Position numbers and translations under genes: made by a program. A DNA stretch of 64,000 bases from the NCBI GenBank assembly GCA_023053685.1, contig JALIGW010000212.1, forward strand, positions 124,001 to 188,000. Reading direction: 5' to 3'. This DNA comes from Diadophis punctatus similis. Its lineage: Eukaryota > Chordata > Lepidosauria > Squamata > Dipsadidae. A model generated the notes under the pieces. That model was not told the DNA's origin. It searched no databases and saw only the letters and a list, made by a program, of their open reading frames with translations. Every line of letters begins with the position of its first letter. The first letter of the stretch is position 1. Positions 46,764 to 58,872 of this stretch are shown piece by piece.

Positions 46764-47965
46764 TTTTCCCCACGGGCTGGAAAGCCGAATTTTCGCTTGA
46801 TTATTGATTCTGACCTTTCCCTGAAGAGCTAGCGCAAGGTCTAACAGAGCATTCGCCTTATTTCTCAATTCGGCCCAAAAACATCACTTTTGACAAACAC
46901 CTCAGAAATGAAAAAGAAACACATATTCCTGTTCCCCACGGGCTGGAAAGCCGAATTCTCGCTTGATTATTGATTCTGACCTTTCCCTGAAGAGCTAGCC
47001 CAAGGTCTAACACAGCATTCGCCTTATTTCTCAATTCAGCCCAAAAACATCACTTTTGACAAACACCTCAGAAATGAAAAAGAAACACATATTCCTGTTC
47101 CCCACAGGCTGGAAAACCGAATTCTCGCTCAATTTTTGATTCCGACCTTTCCCTGAAGAGCTAGCCCAAGGTCTAAAACAGCATTCGCCTTATTTCTCAA
47201 TTCAGCCCAAAAACATCACTTTTGACAAACACCTCAGAAATGAAAAAGAAACACACATTCCTGTTCCCCACGGGCTGGAAAGCCGAATTCTCCCTCAATT
47301 TTTGATTCCGACCTTTCCCTGAACAGCTAGCCCTAGGTCTAACACAGCATTCGCCTTATTTCTCAATTCAGCCCAAAAACATCACTTTTGACAAACACCT
47401 CAGAAATGAAAATGAAACACATATTCCTGTTCCCCATGGGCTGGAAAGCCGAATTCTCGCTTGATTATTGATTGTGACCTTTCCCTGAAGAGCTAGCGCA
47501 AGGTCTAACAGAGCATTCGCCTTATTTCTCAATTCGGCCCAAAAACATCACTTTTGACAAACACCTCAGAAATGAAAAAGAAACACATATTCCTGTTCCC
47601 CACGGGCTGGAAAGCCGAATTCTCGCTCAATTTTTGATTCCGACCTTTCCCTGAAGAGCTAGCCCAAGGTCTAACACAGCATTCGCCTTATTTCTCAATT
47701 CAGCCCAAAAACATCACTTTTGAAAAACACCTCAGAAATGAAAAAGAAACACATATTCCTGTTCCCCATGGGCTGGAAAGCCGAATTCTCGCTTGATTTT
47801 CGATTCCTAGCCTACCCTGAAGAGCTAGCCCAAAGTCTAACACAGCATTCGCCTTAGGATTCAATTCAGCCGAAAAACATCACTTTTGACAAACACCTCA
47901 GAAATGAAAAAAAAAACACATATTCCTGTTCCCCATGGGCTGGAAACCCGAATTCTCGCTTGATT
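46764..47965. repeat. Module X, copy 2
   Basis: Repeats 19,704-20,905 at an offset of about 27,060 bp: CCTTTTCCCC at 46,764, GAACAGCTAGCCCTAGG at 47,321, CCTAGCC-ending monomer joined to type b with CAGCCG near 47,870, and GGAAACCCG near 47,943. Differences from copy 1: GAATTTTCGC near 46,789, GGAAAACCG near 47,113, CACACATTCC near 47,253, TTTTGAAAAACACC near 47,723, and a run of ten rather than nine A near 47,908. Confidence 0.87.
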
Positions 47966-49425
47966 ATTGATTCTGACCTTTCCCTGAAGAGCTAGCCCAA
48001 GGTCTAACACAGCATTCGCCTTATTTCTCAATTCAGCCCAAAAAACATGACTTTTGACAAACACCTCAGAAATGAAAATGAAACACATATTCCTGTTCCC
48101 CATGGGCTGGAAAGCTGAATTCTCGCTCAATTTTTGATTCCGACCTTTCCCTGAAGAGCTAGCCCAAGGTCTAACACAGCATTCGCCTTATTTCTCAATT
48201 CAGCCCAAAAACATCACTTTTGACAAACACCTCAGAAATGAAAAAGAAACACATATTCCTGTTCCCCACGGGCTGGAAAGCCGAATTCTCACTCAATTTT
48301 TGATTCCGACCTTTCACTGAAGAGCTAGCCCAAGGTCTAACACAGCATTCGCCTTATTTCTCAATTCAGCCCAAAAACATCACTTTTGACAAACACCTCA
48401 GAAATGAAAAAGAAACACATATTCCTGTTCCCCACGGGCTGGAAAGCCGAATTCTCACTCAATTTTTGATTCCGACCTTTCCCTGAAGAGCTAGCCCAAG
48501 GTCTAACACAGCATTCACCTTATTTCTCAATTCAGCCCAAAAACATCACTTTTGGCAAACACCTCAGAAATGAAAATGAAACACATATCCCTGTTCCCCA
48601 CAGGCTGGAAAGCTGAATTCTCGCTTGATTTTTGATTCCGAGCCTACCCTGAAGAGCTAGCCCAAAGTCTAACACAGCATTCGCCTTAGGATTCAATTCA
48701 GCCCAAAAACATCACTTTTGACAAACACCTCAGAAATGAAAAAGAAACACATATTCCTGTTCCCCATGGGCTGGAAAGCTGAATTCTCGCTTGATTATTG
48801 ATTCTGACCTTTCCCTGAAGAGCTAGCCCAAGGTCTAACACAGCATTCGCCTTAGGATTCAATTCAGCCCCAAAACATCACTTTTGACAAACACCTCAGA
48901 AATGAAAAAGAAACACATATTCCTGTTCCCCACGGGCTGGAAAGCTGAATTCTCACTCAATTTTTGATTCCGACCTTTCCCTGAAGAGCTAGCCCAAGGT
49001 CTAACACAGCATTCGCCTTATTTCTCAATTCAGCCCAAAAACATCACTTTTGACAAACACCTCAGAAATGAAAAAGAAACACATATTCCTGTTCCCCACG
49101 GGCTGGAAAGCCGAATTCTCGCTTGATTTTGGATTCCTAGCCTACCCTGAAGAGCTAGCCCAAGGTCTAACACAGAATTCGCCTCAGTTCTCAATTCAGC
49201 CAAAAAACATGACTTTTGACAAACACCTCAGAAATGAAAATGAAACACATATTCCTGTTCTGCACAGGCTGGAAAGCCGAATTCTCGCTTGATTTTCGAT
49301 TCCGAGCCTACCCTGAAGAGCTAGCCCAAAGTCTAACACAGCATTCGCCTTAGGATTCAATTCAGCCCAAAAACATCACTTTTGACAAACACCTCAGAAA
49401 TGAAAAAGAAACACATATTCCTGTT
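47966..49425. repeat. Start of a fourth 55-mer unit
   Basis: After module X the order again follows the beginning of the 9,132-bp unit: TTTCACTGAAG near 48,312, CATTCACC at 48,512, type b, type e, CTCACTCAA monomer, GGATTCCTAGCC monomer, type c with CTGCACAGG. It lacks the CAAACATCTC and CTCGGAAATG changes of copies 1 and 2, so those arose after the lines split. It ends near 49,425, where CCCATTGG begins the 16-mer series. Confidence 0.8.
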
Positions 49426-51494
49426 CCCCATTGGCTGGAAAGCTGAATTCTCGCTTGATTATTGATTCTGACCTTTCCCTGAAGAGCTAGCCCAAGGTCT
49501 AACACAGCATTCGCCTTATTTCTCAATTCAGCCCAAAAACATCACTTTTGACAAACACCTCAGAAATGAAAAAGAAACACATATTCCTGTTCCCCACGGG
49601 CTGGAAAGCCGAATTCTCGCTTGATTTTGGATTCCTAGCCTACCCTGAAGAGCTAGCCCAAGGTCTAACACAGAATTCGCCTCAGTTCTCAATTCAGCCA
49701 AAAAACATGACTTTTGACAAACACCTCAGAAATGAAAATGAAACACATATTCCTGTTCTGCACAGGCTGGAAAGCCGAATTCTCGCTTGATTTTCGATTC
49801 CGAGCCTACCCTGAAGAGCTAGCCCAAAGTCTAACACAGCATTCGCCTTAGGATTCAATTCAGCCCAAAAACATCACTTTTGACAAACACCTCAGAAATG
49901 AAAAAGAAACACATATTCCTGTTCCCCATGGGCTGGAAAGCCGAATTCTCGCTTGATTATTGATTCTGACCTTTCCCTGAAGAGCTAGCGCAAGGTCTAA
50001 CAGAGCATTCGCCTTATTTCTCAATTCGGCCCAAAAACATCACTTTTGACAAACACCTCAGAAATGAAAAAGAAACACATATTCCTGTTCCCCATGGGCT
50101 GGAAAGCCGAATTCTCGCTTGATTATTGATTCTGACCTTTCCCTGAAGAGCTAGCCCAAGGTCTAACACAGCATTCGCCTTATTTCTCAATTCAGCCCAA
50201 AAACATCACTTTTGACAAACACCTCAGAAATGAAAAAGAAACACATATTCCTGTTCCCCACGGGCTGGAAAGCCGAATTCTCACTCAATTTTTGATTCCG
50301 ACCTTTCCCTGAAGAGCTAGCCCAAGGTCTAACACAGCATTCGCCTTATTTCTCAATTCAGCCCAAAAACATCACTTTTGACAAACACCTCAGAAATGAA
50401 AAAGAAACACATATTCCTGTTCCCCACGGGCTGGAAAGCCGAATTCTCACTCAATTTTTGATTCCGACCTTTCCCTGAAGAGCTAGCCCAAGGTCTAACA
50501 CAGCATTCACCTTATTTCTCAATTCAGCCCAAAAACATCACTTTTGGCAAACACCTCAGAAATGAAAATGAAACACATATCCCTGTTCCCCACAGGCTGG
50601 AAAGCTGAATTCTCACTTGATTTTTGATTCCGAGCCTACCCTGAAGAGCTAGCCCAAAGTCTAACACAGCATTCGCCTTAGGATTCAATTCAGCCCAAAA
50701 ACATCACTTTTGACAAACACCTCAGAAATGAAAAAGAAACACATATTCCTGTTCCCCATGGGCTGGAAAGCTGAATTCTCGCTTGATTATTGATTCTGAC
50801 CTTTCCCTGAAGAGCTAGCCCAAGGTCTAACACAGCATTCGCCTTAGCATTCAATTCAGCCCCAAAACATCACTTTTGACAAACACCTCAGAAATGAAAA
50901 AGAAACACATATTCCTGTTCCCCACGGGCTGGAAAGCTGAATTCTCACTCAATTTTTGATTCCGACCTTTCCCTGAAGAGCTAGCCCAAGGTCTAACACA
51001 GCATTCGCCTTATTTCTCAATTCAGCCCAAAAACATCACTTTTGACAAACACCTCAGAAATGAAAAAGAAACACATATTCCTGTTCCCCACGGGCTGGAA
51101 AGCCGAATTCTCGCTTGATTTTGGATTCCTAGCCTACCCTGAAGAGCTAGCCCAAGGTCTAACACAGAATTCGCCTCAGTTCTCAATTCAGCCAAAAAAC
51201 ATGACTTTTGACAAACACCTCAGAAATGAAAATGAAACACATATTCCTGTTCTGCACAGGCTGGAAAGCCGAATTCTCGCTTGATTTTCGATTCCGAGCC
51301 TACCCTGAAGAGCTAGCCCAAAGTCTAACACAGCATTCGCCTTAGGATTCAATTCAGCCCAAAAACATCACTTTTGACAAACACCTCAGAAATGAAAAAG
51401 AAACACATATTCCTGTTCCCCATGGGCTGGAAAGCCGAATTCTCGCTTGATTATTGATTCTGACCTTTCCCTGAAGAGCTAGCGCAAGGTCTAA
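49302..51494. repeat. 16-mer-offset duplication, copy 1 (offset 2,656 bp)
   Basis: About 13 monomers recurring 2,656 bp (16 x 166) downstream. Anchors: CCCCATTGGCTGG near 49,428, GGATTCCTAGCC near 49,630, CATTCACC at 50,504, CCTTAGCATTC near 50,846 and GGATTCCTAGCC near 51,124. CTCACTTGATTTTTG near 50,614 differs from the second copy. The type e monomer here reads TTAGCATTC instead of TTAGGATTC, a change shared with 53,502 and 63,953. Confidence 0.87.
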
Positions 51495-51957
51495 CAGAGC
51501 ATTCGCCTTATTTCTCAATTCGGCCCAAAAACATCACTTTTGACAAACACCTCAGAAATGAAAATGAAACACATATCCCTGTTCCCCACAGGCTGGAAAG
51601 CTGAATTCTCGCTTGATTTTTGATTCCGAGCCTACCCTGAAGAGCTAGCCCAAAGTCTAACACAGCATTCGCCTTAGGATTCAATTCAGCCCAAAAACAT
51701 CACTTTTGACAAACACCTCAGAAATGAAAAAGAAACACATATTCCTGTTCCCCATGGGCTGGAAAGCTGAATTCTCGCTTGATTATTGATTCTGACCTTT
51801 CCCTGAAGAGCTAGCCCAAGGTCTAACACAGCATTCGCCTTATTTCTCAATTCAGCCCAAAAACATCACTTTTGACAAACACCTCAGAAATGAAAAAGAA
51901 ACACATATTCCTGTTCCCCACGGGCTGGAAAGCCGAATTCTCGCTTGATTTTTGATT
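51495..51957. repeat. Linker between 16-mer-offset copies
   Basis: About 2.8 monomers: a type d left half joined to a CATATCCCTG, CCCACAGG right half, type b with GCTGAATTC, and a type a monomer with CCCACGGG followed by GCTTGATTTTTGATTCCGAGCC. The last is an unusual combination of right-half pieces and probably marks a crossover or conversion joint. Confidence 0.7.
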
Positions 51958-54150
51958 CCGAGCCTACCCTGAAGAGCTAGCCCAAAGTCTAACACAGCAT
52001 TCGCCTTAGGATTCAATTCAGCCCAAAAACATCACTTTTGACAAACACCTCAGAAATGAAAAAGAAACACATATTCCTGTTCCCCATTGGCTGGAAAGCT
52101 GAATTCTCGCTTGATTATTGATTCTGACCTTTCCCTGAAGAGCTAGCCCAAGGTCTAACACAGCATTCGCCTTATTTCTCAATTCAGCCCAAAAACATCA
52201 CTTTTGACAAACACCTCAGAAATGAAAAAGAAACACATATTCCTGTTCCCCACGGGCTGGAAAGCCGAATTCTCGCTTGATTTTGGATTCCTAGCCTACC
52301 CTGAAGAGCTAGCCCAAGGTCTAACACAGAATTCGCCTCAGTTCTCAATTCAGCCAAAAAACATGACTTTTGACAAACACCTCAGAAATGAAAATGAAAC
52401 ACATATTCCTGTTCTGCACAGGCTGGAAAGCCGAATTCTCGCTTGATTTTCGATTCCGAGCCTACCCTGAAGAGCTAGCCCAAAGTCTAACACAGCATTC
52501 GCCTTAGGATTCAATTCAGCCCAAAAACATCACTTTTGACAAACACCTCAGAAATGAAAAAGAAACACATATTCCTGTTCCCCATGGGCTGGAAAGCCGA
52601 ATTCTCACTTGATTATTGATTCTGACCTTTCCCTGAAGAGCTAGCGCAAGGTCTAACAGAGCATTCGCCTTATTTCTCAATTCGGCCCAAAAACATCACT
52701 TTTGACAAACACCTCAGAAATGAAAAAGAAACACATATTCCTGTTCCCCATGGGCTGGAAAGCCGAATTCTCGCTTGATTATTGATTCTGACCTTTCCCT
52801 GAAGAGCTAGCCCAAGGTCTAACACAGCATTCGCCTTATTTCTCAATTCAGCCCAAAAACATCACTTTTGACAAACACCTCAGAAATGAAAAAGAAACAC
52901 ATATTCCTGTTCCCCACGGGCTGGAAAGCCGAATTCTCACTCAATTTTTGATTCCGACCTTTCCCTGAAGAGCTAGCCCAAGGTCTAACACAGCATTCGC
53001 CTTATTTCTCAATTCAGCCCAAAAACATCACTTTTGACAAACACCTCAGAAATGAAAAAGAAACACATATTCCTGTTCCCCACGGGCTGGAAAGCCGAAT
53101 TCTCACTCAATTTTTGATTCCGACCTTTCCCTGAAGAGCTAGCCCAAGGTCTAACACAGCATTCACCTTATTTCTCAATTCAGCCCAAAAACATCACTTT
53201 TGGCAAACACCTCAGAAATGAAAATGAAACACATATCCCTGTTCCCCACAGGCTGGAAAGCTGAATTCTCGCTTGATTTTTGATTCCGAGCCTACCCTGA
53301 AGAGCTAGCCCAAAGTCTAACACAGCATTCGCCTTAGGATTCAATTCAGCCCAAAAACATCACTTTTGACAAACACCTCAGAAATGAAAAAGAAACACAT
53401 ATTCCTGTTCCCCATGGGCTGGAAAGCTGAATTCTCGCTTGATTATTGATTCTGACCTTTCCCTGAAGAGCTAGCCCAAGGTCTAACACAGCATTCGCCT
53501 TAGCATTCAATTCAGCCCCAAAACATCACTTTTGACAAACACCTCAGAAATGAAAAAGAAACACATATTCCTGTTCCCCACGGGCTGGAAAGCCGAATTC
53601 TCACTCAATTTTTGATTCCGACCTTTCCCTGAAGAGCTAGCCCAAGGTCTAACACAGCATTCGCCTTATTTCTCAATTCAGCCCAAAAATATCACTTTTG
53701 ACAAACACCTCAGAAATGAAAAAGAAACACATATTCCTGTTCCCCACGGGCTGGAAAGCCGAATTCTCGCTTGATTTTGGATTCCTAGCCTACCCTGAAG
53801 AGCTAGCCCAAGGTCTAACACAGAATTCGCCTCAGTTCTCAATTCAGCCAAAAAACATGACTTTTGACAAACACCTCAGAAATGAAAATGAAACACATAT
53901 TCCTGTTCTGCACAGGCTGGAAAGCCGAATTCTCGCTTGATTTTCGATTCCGAGCCTACCCTGAAGAGCTAGCCCAAAGTCTAACACAGCATTCGCCTTA
54001 GGATTCAATTCAGCCCAAAAACATCACTTTTGACAAACACCTCAGAAATGAAAAAGAAACACATATTCCTGTTCCCCATGGGCTGGAAAGCCGAATTCTC
54101 GCTTGATTATTGATTCTGACCTTTCCCTGAAGAGCTAGCGCAAGGTCTAA
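51958..54150. repeat. 16-mer-offset duplication, copy 2
   Basis: Copy of 49,302-51,494 with CCCCATTGG near 52,084, CATTCACC at 53,160 and CCTTAGCATTC near 53,502. Private changes: CTCACTTGATTATTG near 52,606 and AAAAATATCAC near 53,687. The match stops in the type d monomer at about 54,150, which here reads GAACATTCCCC as in 55-mer copies 1 and 2. Confidence 0.86.
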
Positions 54151-57100
54151 CAGAACATTCCCCTTATTTCTCAATTCGGCCCAAAAACATCACTTTTGAC
54201 AAACACCTCAGAAATGAAAAAGAAACACATATTCCTGTTCCCCATGGGCTGGAAAGCCGAATTCTTGCTTGATTATTGATTCTGACCTTTCCCTGAAGAG
54301 CTAGCCCAAGGTCTAACACAGCATTCGCCTTATTTCTCAATTCAGCCCAAAAACATCACTTTTGACAAACACCTCAGAAATGAAAAAGAAACACATATTC
54401 CTGTTCCCCACGGGCTGGAAAGCCGAATTCTCGCTCAATTTTTGATTCCGACCTTTCCCTGAAGAGCTAGCCCAAGGTCTAAAACAGCATTCGCCTTATT
54501 TCTCAATTCAGCCCAAAAACATCACTTTTGACAAACACCTCAGAAATGAAAAAGAAACACATATTCCTGTTCCCCACGGGCTGGAAAGCCGAATTCTCCC
54601 TCAATTTTTGATTCCGACCTTTCCCTGAAGAGCTAGCCCAAGGTCTAACACAGAATTCGCCTCAGTTCTCAATTCAGCCAAAAAACATGACTTTTGACAA
54701 ACACCTCAGAAATGAAAATGAAACACATATTCCTGTTCCGCACAGGCTGGAAAGCCGAATTCTCGCTTGATTTTCGATTCCGAGCCTACCCTGAAGAGCT
54801 AGCCCAAAGTCTAACACAGCATTCGCCTTAGGATTCAATTCAGCCGAAAAACATCACTTTTGACAAACACCTCAGAAATGAAAAAAAAACACATATTCCT
54901 GTTCCCCATGGGCTGGAAACCCGAATTCTCGCTTGATTATTGATTCTGACCTTTCCCTGAAGAGCTAGCCCAAGGTCTAACACAGCATTCGCCTTATTTC
55001 TCAATTCAGCCCAAAAACATCACTTTTGGCAAACACCTCAGAAATGAAAAAGAAACACATATTCCTGTTCCCCACGGGCTGGAAAGCCGAATTCTCGCTC
55101 AATTTTTGATTCCGACCTTTCCCTGAAGAGCTAGCCCAAGGTCTAACACAGCATTCGCCTTATTTCTTAATTCAGCCAAAAAACATGACTTTTGACAAAC
55201 ACCTCAGAAATGAAAATGAAACACATATTCATGTTCCGCACAGGCTGGAAAGCCGAATTCTCGCTTGATTTTTGATTCCGACCTTTCCCTGAAGAGCTAG
55301 CCCAAGGTCTAACACAGCATTCGCCTTATTTCTCAATTCAGCCCAAAAACATCACTTTTGACAAACACCTCAGAAATGAAAATGAAACACATATTCCTGT
55401 TCCCCATGGGCTGGAAAGCCGAATTCTCGCTTGATTATTGATTGTGACCTTTCCCTGAAGAGCTAGCGCAAGGTCTAACAGAGCATTCGCCTTATTTCTC
55501 AATTCGGCCCAAAAACATCACTTTTGACAAACACCTCAGAAATGAAAAAGAAACACATATTCCTGTTCCCCACGGGCTGGAAAGCCGAATTCTCGCTCAA
55601 TTTTTGATTCCGACCTTTCCCTGAAGAGCTAGCCCAAGGTCTAACACAGCATTCGCCTTATTTCTCAATTCAGCCCAAAAACATCACTTTTGACAAACAC
55701 CTCAGAAATGAAAAAGAAACACATATTCCTGTTCCCCATGGGTGGAAAGCCGAATTCTCACTTGATTTTCGATTCCTAGCCTACCCTGAAGAGCTAGCCC
55801 AAGGTCTAACACAGAATTCGCCTCAGTTCTCAATTCAGCCAAAAAACATGACTTTTGACAAACACCTCAGAAATGAAAATGAAACACATATTCCTGTTCC
55901 GCACAGGCTGGAAAGCCGAATTCTCGCTTGATTTTCGATTCCGAGCCTACCCTGAAGAGCTAGCCCAAAGTCTAACACAGCATTCGCCTTAGGATTCAAT
56001 TCAGCCGAAAAACATCACTTTTGACAAACACCTCAGAAATGAAAAAAAAACACATATTCCTGTTCCCCATGGGCTGGAAACCCGAATTCTCGCTTGATTA
56101 TTGATTCTGACCTTTCCCTGAAGAGCTAGCCCAAGGTCTAACACAGCATTCGCCTTATTTCTCAATTCAGCCCAAAAACATCACTTTTGGCAAACACCTC
56201 AGAAATGAAAAAGAAACACATATTCCTGTTCCCCACGGGCTGGAAAGCCGAATTCTCGCTCAATTTTTGATTCCGACCTTTCCCTGAAGAGCTAGCCCAA
56301 GGTCTAACACAGCATTCGCCTTATTTCTTAATTCAGCCAAAAAACATGACTTTTGACAAACACCTCAGAAATGAAAATGAAACACATATTCATGTTCCGC
56401 ACAGGCTGGAAAGCCGAATTCTCGCTTGATTTTTGATTCCGACCTTTCCCTGAAGAGCTAGCCCAAGGTCTAACACAGCATTCGCCTTATTTCTCAATTC
56501 AGCCCAAAAACATCACTTTTGACAAACACCTCAGAAATGAAAATGAAACACATATTCCTGTTCCCCATGGGCTGGAAAGCCGAATTCTCGCTTGATTATT
56601 GATTGTGACCTTTCCCTGAAGAGCTAGCGCAAGGTCTAACAGAGCATTCGCCTTATTTCTCAATTCGGCCCAAAAACATCACTTTTGACAAACACCTCAG
56701 AAATGAAAAAGAAACACATATTCCTGTTCCCCACGGGCTGGAAAGCCGAATTCTCGCTCAATTTTTGATTCCGACCTTTCCCTGAAGAGCTAGCCCAAGG
56801 TCTAACACAGCATTCGCCTTATTTCTCAATTCAGCCCAAAAACATCACTTTTGACAAACACCTCAGAAATGAAAAAGAAACACATATTCCTGTTCCCCAT
56901 GGGCTGGAAAGCCGAATTCTCGCTTGATTTTCGATTCCTAGCCTACCCTGAAGAGCTAGCCCAAGGTCTAACACAGAATTCGCCTCAGTTCTCAATTCAG
57001 CCAAAAAACATGACTTTTGACAAACACCTCAGAAATGAAAATGAAACACATATTCCTGTTCCGCACAGGCTGGAAAGCCGAATTCTCGCTTGATTTTCGA

Positions 57101-57544
57101 TTCCGAGCCTACCCTGAAGAGCTAGCCCAAAGTCTAACACAGCATTCGCCTTAGGATTCAATTCAGCCGAAAAACATCACTTTTGACAAACACCTCAGAA
57201 ATGAAAAAAAAACACATATTCCTGTTCCCCATGGGCTGGAAACCCGAATTCTCGCTTGATTATTGATTCTGACCTTTCCCTGAAGAGCTAGCCCAAGGTC
57301 TAACACAGCATTCGCCTTATTTCTCAATTCAGCCCAAAAACATCACTTTTGGCAAACACCTCAGAAATGAAAAAGAAACACATATTCCTGTTCCCCACGG
57401 GCTGGAAAGCCGAATTCTCGCTCAATTTTTGATTCCGACCTTTCCCTGAAGAGCTAGCCCAAGGTCTAACACTGCATTCGCCTTATTTCTTAATTCAGCC
57501 AAAAAACATGACTTTTGACAAACACCTCAGAAATGAAAATGAAA
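54151..57544. repeat. Region IV 7-mer series (three units)
   Basis: This segment follows the order of 23,760-26,100 of 55-mer copy 1 but has one more 7-mer unit. The GCCGAAAAAC anchors are at 54,843, 56,004 and 57,166, spaced 1,161 and 1,162 bp. Units 1 and 2 share the private ATTCATGTTCC (55,227 and 56,388), absent from the 55-mer copies, which shows that the extra unit was made locally. The missing C in CCCATGGGTGG near 55,741 explains the 1,161-bp spacing. The third unit differs by CACTGCATTC near 57,470 and CCCACGGG near 57,560. Confidence 0.88.
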
Positions 57545-58208
57545 CACATATTCCTGTTCCCCACGGGCTGGAAAGCCGAATTCTCGCTTGATTTTTGATT
57601 CCGACCTTTCCCTGAAGAGCTAGCCCAAGGTCTAACACAGCATTCGCCTTATTTCTCAATTCAGCCCAAAAACATCACTTTTGACAAACACCTCAGAAAT
57701 GAAAAAGAAACACATATTCCTGTTCCCCATGGGCTGGAAAGCCGAATTCTCGCTTGATTTTCGATTCCTAGCCTACCCTGAAGAGCTAGCCCAAGGTCTA
57801 ACACAGAATTCGCCTCAGTTCTCAATTCAGCCAAAAAACATGACTTTTGACAAACACCTCAGAAATGAAAATGAAACACATATTCCTGTTCCGCACAGGC
57901 TGGAAAGCCGAATTCTCGCTTGATTTTCGATTCCGAGCCTACCCTGAAGAGCTAGCCCAAAGTCTAACACAGCATTCGCCTTAGGATTCAATTCAGCCCA
58001 AAAACATCACTTTTGACAAACACCTCAGAAATGAAAAAAAAACACATATTCCTCTTCCCCATAGGCTGGAAACACGAATTCTCGCTTGATTATTGATTCT
58101 GACCTTTCCCTGAAGAGCTAGCCCAAGGTCTAACACAGCATTCGCCTTATTTCTCAATTCAGCCCAAAAACATCACTTTTGGCAAACACCTCAGAAATGA
58201 AAAAGAAA
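57545..58208. repeat. 4-mer HOR duplication, copy 1 (664 bp)
   Basis: Four monomers: type a ending CCTAGCC, type c with CCGCACAGG, type b with a run of nine A, the rare CCTCTTCCCCATAGG (58,051) and GGAAACACG, then type a with TTTTGGC. The unit repeats directly at an offset of 664 bp (4 x 166). CATAGG with AACACG is also found once in each 55-mer copy, but the CTCTTCC change is private to this pair. Confidence 0.88.
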
Positions 58209-58872
58209 CACATATTCCTGTTCCCCACGGGCTGGAAAGCCGAATTCTCGCTTGATTTTTGATTCCGACCTTTCCCTGAAGAGCTAGCCCAAGGTCTAAC
58301 ACAGCATTCGCCTTATTTCTCAATTCAGCCCAAAAACATCACTTTTGACAAACACCTCAGAAATGAAAAAGAAACACATATTCCTGTTCCCCATGGGCTG
58401 GAAAGCCGAATTCTCGCTTGATTTTCGATTCCTAGCCTACCCTGAAGAGCTAGCCCAAGGTCTAACACAGAATTCGCCTCAGTTCTCAATTCAGCCAAAA
58501 AACATGACTTTTGACAAACACCTCAGAAATGGAAATGAAACACATATTCCTGTTCCGCACAGGCTGGAAAGCCGAATTCTCGCTTGATTTTCGATTCCGA
58601 GCCTACCCTGAAGAGCTAGCCCAAAGTCTAACACAGCATTCGCCTTAGGATTCAATTCAGCCCAAAAACATCACTTTTGACAAACACCTCAGAAATGAAA
58701 AAAAAACACATATTCCTCTTCCCCATAGGCTGGAAACACGAATTCTCGCTTGATTATTGATTCTGACCTTTCCCTGAAGAGCTAGCCCAAGGTCTAACAC
58801 AGCATTCGCCTTATTTCTCAATTCAGCCCAAAAACATCACTTTTGGCAAACACCTCAGAAATGAAAAAGAAA
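58209..58872. repeat. 4-mer HOR duplication, copy 2 (664 bp)
   Basis: Tandem copy of the preceding 664 bp, with CCTCTTCCCC at 58,715. I saw one difference, AATGGAAATG near 58,529 in place of AATGAAAATG. So few differences make this one of the youngest events in the window. Confidence 0.88.
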
